From NCBI GenBank assembly GCA_950295325.1, contig OX485803.1, positions 47,321,554-47,385,553 on the forward strand: 64,000 nt of DNA, given 5' to 3'. A model generated the notes under the pieces. It was given only the letters and a program-made list of their open reading frames with translations. It ran no database searches and had not been told where the DNA came from. Below are positions 59,231-64,000 of the stretch, piece after piece (positions within the stretch are counted from its first letter, which is position 1; each line of letters begins with the position of its first letter). The translations under genes and the position numbers were made by a program. The stretch comes from Polytrichum commune (lineage: Eukaryota > Streptophyta > Polytrichopsida > Polytrichales > Polytrichaceae).

Positions 59231-60150
59231 TTCGATTATAGGGTGTTTGTGATTTGGTGTATTGTTTTATTGTGACGTGCTATACGTAGACCCTTTATGT
59301 GGGGGTTTGAACACATACATAATAAGTGTGGCCATGTGTCTATGCCATTATTGGGGCATAGTGTACACTTTGAATTTGGATGTAAGTTAGTCCATAATAT
59401 AATTTTGAGATGGTGACCCATATATTGGGTGTATCGGAATTTTAGAGTTTGTGTGATTTGGGTGTCTATAATCGCGGGATTTTTCCAAAATTGGTTGGAG
59501 AGTTTGCGGTTGATTTGGTCGTTGGATTTTCATTTGTCTACATATGTGAATTTGGATTGGGCCAATCTTTAAATCTTGGTTCATGTGTTCTTTGTTGATG
59601 TATGCTTGTAGGTTGCGTATAGCGCCCATATGAGTACTGGTTGAGACCCCGTTGAGCCAGTATGGTATAGTATGGGTTGTATGTATTCTAGGAATATTGG
59701 TGGGTTTGTCTAGGAGGGCTCCACTATTTGCTAGTTGGACTACAATTTCATTTCCTATTACACCCGTATATGCTCTGACTTTTTGAATTATAATTTTGTG
59801 TGTGAACGAGGTTATTTAGTTTACTATAACAATAATCAGTAGTTTATCCAAGTGATTGTGTTGGGAAGATGGGTGGCATATGTGGTTATGTATGAGGTGT
59901 ATACTATTAAGGCTATCCGTGAAGATGCGGGTATCTTGCGTGTGGTGTTTTGTACCATGTACCGCTATTAGGATGGCGTTTAATTCGATTTTGTGTATGT
60001 TTTGTAATCTTGGGAGTCTTTCCACAATTTGAAGGTTGTTGATGGGACAATATACACCTGATCCGGCCATGTTGCCTATGCCATTTCGTCGAGGGGTATG
60101 AATGAACCATTGGTGTATACGCATTGTTGGGGTTTAAATTTAAGGGGATG
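59230..60150 (-). pseudogene. LINE relic: RNase H domain and C-terminal zinc motif
   Basis: Minus-strand pieces in order: VYTNGSFIPLDEMA (60090-60130; the family has TDGS, so the first catalytic Asp is Asn), then after a shift MAGSGVYC, IELNAILIAVHGTKH and TRIFTDSLNSIHLI. Next come KVRAYTGVIGNEIVVQLANS (the HxGxxGNExAD motif, decayed) and, further on, KCTLCPNN, WPHLLCMC and ARHN. This is an RNase H domain followed by a Cys-Cys-His-Cys motif, as in some plant and algal LINEs. Multiple stops and shifts; not active. Confidence 0.7.
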
Positions 60151-60616
60151 GGTATTGTATAGTTCTATTGGCAAGGGTAGTGTTGATTGGTTGATTTTTA
60201 AGTGGTTGTGTTGTGGGGCTTTATGCCATGCGTGGGAATGTTTTACTTTTTTCTTATAGGGGTGTCTCGGGTTAGGTTGAATTTCACTTTAATGTTACAT
60301 AGCCCAAATATGTTGGATGTGATTGCGTTGGATGTTTGTGGGTTACATGGTGGGGGACTTTGACATGCTATTATGGTGGTATATTGGTTTTCTAATTGGT
60401 GTAGATATTTTGGTCATTCTAATGTGGGGTTGTATTATATGGTGTTAGGTGGGATGGTTATTATTGTGTGTATTTATGCATGTATGAAGGGGAGGGGGTT
60501 CTCTTTATGGTTGATTATGATTAGGCCACGTTAATATAAGATATTTTGTTTAATAAAGGATATGATCCTAGATTAAGGTTCAAATTGCGTCTTATATTAA
60601 AATGTCGGTGACGATG

Positions 60617-60690
60617 TCCTAAACCCTAAAACCTCAATGCCGAAGCACAGTGTCTTGAACCTTAAACCCTAAACACCGAAGCACAATCAT
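60617..60690. repeat. Two short direct repeats with telo-box-like AAACCCTAAA
   Basis: CCTAAACCCTAAAACCTC and CTTAAACCCTAAACACC are each followed by GCCGAAGCACA or CCGAAGCACA, about 45 bp apart. They sit directly before the transposase reading frame at 60692 or 60713 and may lie in its promoter or terminal region. Confidence 0.5.
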
Positions 60691-60691
60691 T

Positions 60692-63600
60692 TTGTTGTGT
60701 TTGAAGAGCAAGATGCCTCCCGAGATTGTCTCCAAGGATGTTCGTGAGAAGTGGAACAACTCGTATCAAGTTGATCTAGCCCTCAGACCCACTGAGTACG
60801 GTGCGTTTGATTCAGTGAAGTCGGCGGCTTGTAGGTTCTGTGAGGTCTACTGCCGAGAGCAAGACACTAATGAGGCGGCTATTGAAGAAGTTGTTTGACC
60901 ACTTTTAACTCCAGAAGAGACTCGTGAACAGAAGCGTCATAAGAAGACCACCAAGATGCAACATTGGACAAAATTTCATGTTGACAACATTCAAAAGCAC
61001 CATCGTGAGCAGCATGCCAGAAAGTGGGCCGAATATAAGATTTTGTTGGAGAAGAAGCACACCAGGCCTGAGAAGTTGACTTTATTCTTTGAGCAATCCA
61101 AATTGGAAGCCTTCTTCGAAAAATATGTTACCATTGACGGTAGAAAGAGAGTTTTTTCTCCTGACAAGGGCATTGTCGATGAAGTGGTTCGCAAAATGCT
61201 GTACAATCCCAACGACGAGTATCACAAGCTCGCAAGAGATTGTGCTATGGAAGTATTTTCACTAGTGTTTGTGGTAGAAAACGATGATTCCAAGACTATT
61301 GTCCGCTACAATGTTGTTGTTTCAGCGGCTATGGAGTTCGAGTATGTGGTGTCCTTGCTTGCAGCTGGACTCACCTTCAACCAAATTTTCAAGGTAGTTG
61401 ATAGTAATCGGGATGTACTTGGAACAACTGGAAAGCAAAAATTGATGAATCCTGGAGAGGTTTCATGTACTCCTCGAATTGTTTGTGTTGTTGCTTTACA
61501 ACTTTTATCCGATTTGATGCGGAATTCCTGGTCGTTTTCAATTGGAGCTTATGCATCAACAGACTGTTTTGGACAGGCGCACCTCGATGCAAGGATTTGA
61601 ATGCCTCCAACTCAAATAGGGAAGCCTCTTTTGTCTTTTCACCTTCTGGCTATTCCCTTGTTCGAAGAATCACATTCTGGAGAATCGCTTCATGATTTTA
61701 CGGTGTATCTTCTGAGTTCCTTGTGTCCGGATTGGCAGAAGCGTTTGATTGGTTCATCAAGTAATGGTGCACCTAATATGACGGGTTCTATTCAAGGTTT
61801 CTCAACCCGCTTGAGTGGTGATGTTGCAGAGCACAGTCCTCTATATCGTATTTGGTGTCTAGCTCACCAACCTGACATTGTCGTCAAAACATCGATTGTG
61901 AATATGCAACATCTAACCAATTTCTCATTCGAGAAGACCTTGACAACCCTGATTGGATATCTTCGTAGACAAGAGGCGTTGATTCATGAAATGGGAAGCA
62001 AATGTCCCTACTGGATTAATGTTCGTTGGAAGTCAATGTCGAATGTTTTGCAATGGCAACTTAGACACCGTTTCCGAATCCAATCTTTCTGCATCAAGAA
62101 ACGATTTGGATCAACACCGACTGATCAATGGTGGCTAGTGGCAATAGTTGTGCAGAAGAGGTTCTTTGAATATGTCTGCATCATTTTTTCTGCTCTTCAA
62201 GTAGACGTTGCTATTGTATCCAAACAATATAACAATCTGAGGGTTCTTCTTCGATAGTTACAAGATCAATGTCACAACCCTTGCTAGCCCGCTTAACAAT
62301 CTTGCCAATTTTCAATTCTAGCAAAGGTTACGAGCACTAACCCTTCGCATTCCACCATGCTAATGGTTAGCTCCTCTCACCCCGGACCTTATAGTTCATA
62401 GGAGAGAACCAACCCTCCTACTTTGCTTTCGGGACTCACCCCTTAATCGGTAACCTATTTCTAGATGTGGACTTCCAACCATAGAAGTCCAATCCTATGT
62501 TGATCATCGCGTTGCCGGAGCAACACTACAACTTCCCGAACCATACTAGGCAACTATGGCCTCCCAATGGGCCAAAGCCCATGGAGGCCGTGCCGTTCAG
62601 CCTCGGGTGGGTGAGGCCACACCACCTCACCCATATAAGCCTCTAGGACTCTACGCGGGGCCCCTACCCCACCGTCAAGAAACCTCTTGTCTCTCTACCA
62701 AGAGTTGGGGCCAAGTAGACATTTTCCCTTAGCCGCTGGGCCTAGAAGACCCCAGTAGCTACAGACCATCATAACTTCCTTGTATGATGTCTGATGCCAA
62801 CAAGCAACCACTTCATCTTCATCTACGCTTCACGTAGATGCCGATGGACTCGTCACTTGCCCCATTTGGGCAAGTATTGAGGAAGTTATGCCTGTTCGAA
62901 CCTTGGCAGTCCCGAGAATCACTCCCAGGCACTGTTGTATCAGGGCGCTGTCCCGGGACAGCGCCCCACTCAAATTGCCATAACTCCTAGCTCACACCTC
63001 CGATTGAGGTGTTCTTGAGCATTCTAGAATCACCCTGCCATGAGCTACGCATAGCTCATGGCCTTACCCTCATGCCTCCTAGTCTCCGTGGGTGGGAGGC
63101 GTTCCCAACGCCCGGGGTCCTCACCCACACTAGGATCACTTGGGCCCTCTCACCAACGGCGCCACAAGTCCCGGGTGTCACTCTGGGGTCCCCCTTGTGC
63201 CCATGGTGTTTCGGGCACTCCTCATGAAGAGGTGCGCGACAATCAATGTAACGCAACAAGATATGAGGAGAAATCTTGCAATGGTGCAGAAGTGTCTTTA
63301 GGGAATAATGTTGTTTCCGTTGGATAATTTACTGTTCATGCAAGCGGTCTCAACACTTTGGTTCGCTCTACTGGAGTTGTTGCTCAAGAGATTCAAGAAG
63401 GTCTGACAACACAACAGTACAATGAAGTCATCCTTGCCTTGGCTATTTTGTACCTCACCGCTCTCAATGCTATTGTCAAAATTATTCAAGGTCGCCAAAG
63501 TACTCACATTGAGTCGGAGATTGTGCCTCCAGTTCTACCGATGGAGTTGTTTAGGGTTTCTCAATGCGATATGATCGCTCTGGTTCGAAAGTATAAGAAA

Positions 63601-63960
63601 ATGTTGGTTAATCATTTCCAAAAGAAGGCAAATAACATTATCGAATCTATCTGTGACCAACACACGAAGTTGAAGCAATGTATCGCTTCAGAGCCGGAGC
63701 TTGAGACTTCCTTCCGATCTTGCGACAGTGCAAACTTTGAGATTGCATGGGTTCCTGGCGGTTCTCGTTTCTAAGATCTTCAAAGGTTATGTGTTGGGCT
63801 CACCACTGTAATGCCCACCACTTCTCGAGTCGGAGGAGACTTTTCGTTGGTCAACTATTGCAGGAATGGTCATTGTTCTAATTTGTCCGACTTTGCTTTA
63901 GGAGTGATACACTCTCATCATCTCCGTGAGCTCCAAAATGCAGTCGCTAATCTTGAATAA
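60692..63960 (+). pseudogene. BED-finger hAT-like transposase gene, interrupted by a solo LTR
   Basis: The reading frame runs from 60692/60713 to a stop at 63958-63960, skipping the LTR at 62270-63241. An N-terminal BED-type finger is formed by CRFC (about 60835) and HHREQHARKW (about 61000-61025). The catalytic RNase H-like core has DLMRNSWSFSIGAYASTD, LIGSSSNGAPNMTG (family members have DGA, so the Asp is Asn here), YRIWCLAHQ and LIGYLRRQEALIHEMGSKCP. The C-terminus (VMPTTSRVGGDFSL, YCRNG) is the dimerisation region. Stops lie at about 60896, 61598, 62255, 63324 and 63772, but the frame is the same before and after the LTR once one target copy is discounted. It resembles a group of hAT-like proteins I recall from oomycetes and mosses. 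Terminal repeats were not found; the right end may lie outside the window. Confidence 0.75.
62270..63241 (+). mobile_element. Solo LTR (family L1), copy 2, inside the transposase gene
   Basis: It starts TGTCACAACCCTTGCTAG and ends GAAGAGGTGCGCGACA. It is flanked by the perfect 5-bp duplication ATCAA (62265-62269 and 63242-63246). It is 972 bp long and matches the interrupted copy at 48751-50872 with scattered differences. CACCCATATAAGCC lies at about 62626. Being a solo LTR with an intact duplication, it came from a full insertion followed by recombination. Confidence 0.95.
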
Positions 63961-64000
63961 GCAAGATAATTTCATTAAAACTTCATTTTCGCCTTGTTTG

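Overview
This is nuclear DNA of a plant. It carries three spliced genes of plant type: cytosolic ribosomal protein L18 (eL18), a plant universal stress protein, and a clan-71 microsomal cytochrome P450. All have GT-AG introns. The L18 promoter has a telo-box, and the mobile elements include a Ty3 chromovirus, Ty1-copia, CACTA, hAT, Tourist-like and LINE remnants. The DNA is AT-rich with short introns to over 1 kb, and genes are sparse between transposon nests. I cannot name the species. A non-flowering land plant (bryophyte, lycophyte or fern) is only a guess.

Layout. 1-14.6 kb holds no convincing host gene. It has a 61-bp tandem repeat, a CENP-B/Tigger-like transposase pseudogene split by a poly-G-ended element, and two related hAT elements in opposite orientation, each with a perfect 8-bp target duplication. 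14.6-17.75 kb is the five-exon L18 gene (minus strand) with its telo-box. 18.3-23.83 kb is a decayed chromovirus (minus strand), with a Tourist-like MITE in gag and a tRNA-Met primer-binding site. 27.1-29.8 kb is the universal stress protein gene (plus strand, four exons). 31.55-34.36 kb is the P450 gene (minus strand, three exons), with a higher-order minisatellite in its first intron. A repeat of about 300 bp lies upstream of both of these last two genes, in the same orientation relative to each gene.

35-48.7 kb is AT-rich and nearly gene-free, with LINE debris, a 110-bp satellite, an inverted-repeat element and a second poly-G-ended element. 48.75-50.87 kb is a solo LTR (target duplication TGAAA) containing a nested CACTA element (target duplication TAG), which itself contains a hairpin, a minisatellite and a tRNA-like pol III promoter. 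52.6-54.0 kb is a degenerate minisatellite, and 54.1-54.9 kb is a Ty1-copia integrase relic. 57.7-58.7 kb is a GC-richer segment of unknown nature. 59.2-60.1 kb is a LINE RNase H relic. 60.7-63.96 kb is a BED-finger hAT-like transposase gene with a few stop codons, cut by a second copy of the same solo LTR (target duplication ATCAA).

The three host genes are not a functional cluster. They are ordinary housekeeping, stress and oxidative-metabolism genes separated by repeats. The most unusual points are the P450 I-helix, which lacks the usual threonine; the altered phosphate-binding loop of the stress protein; the shared repeat upstream of both genes; and the dated order of nested insertions. 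I found no CRISPR array, rRNA gene or clear intact tRNA gene.
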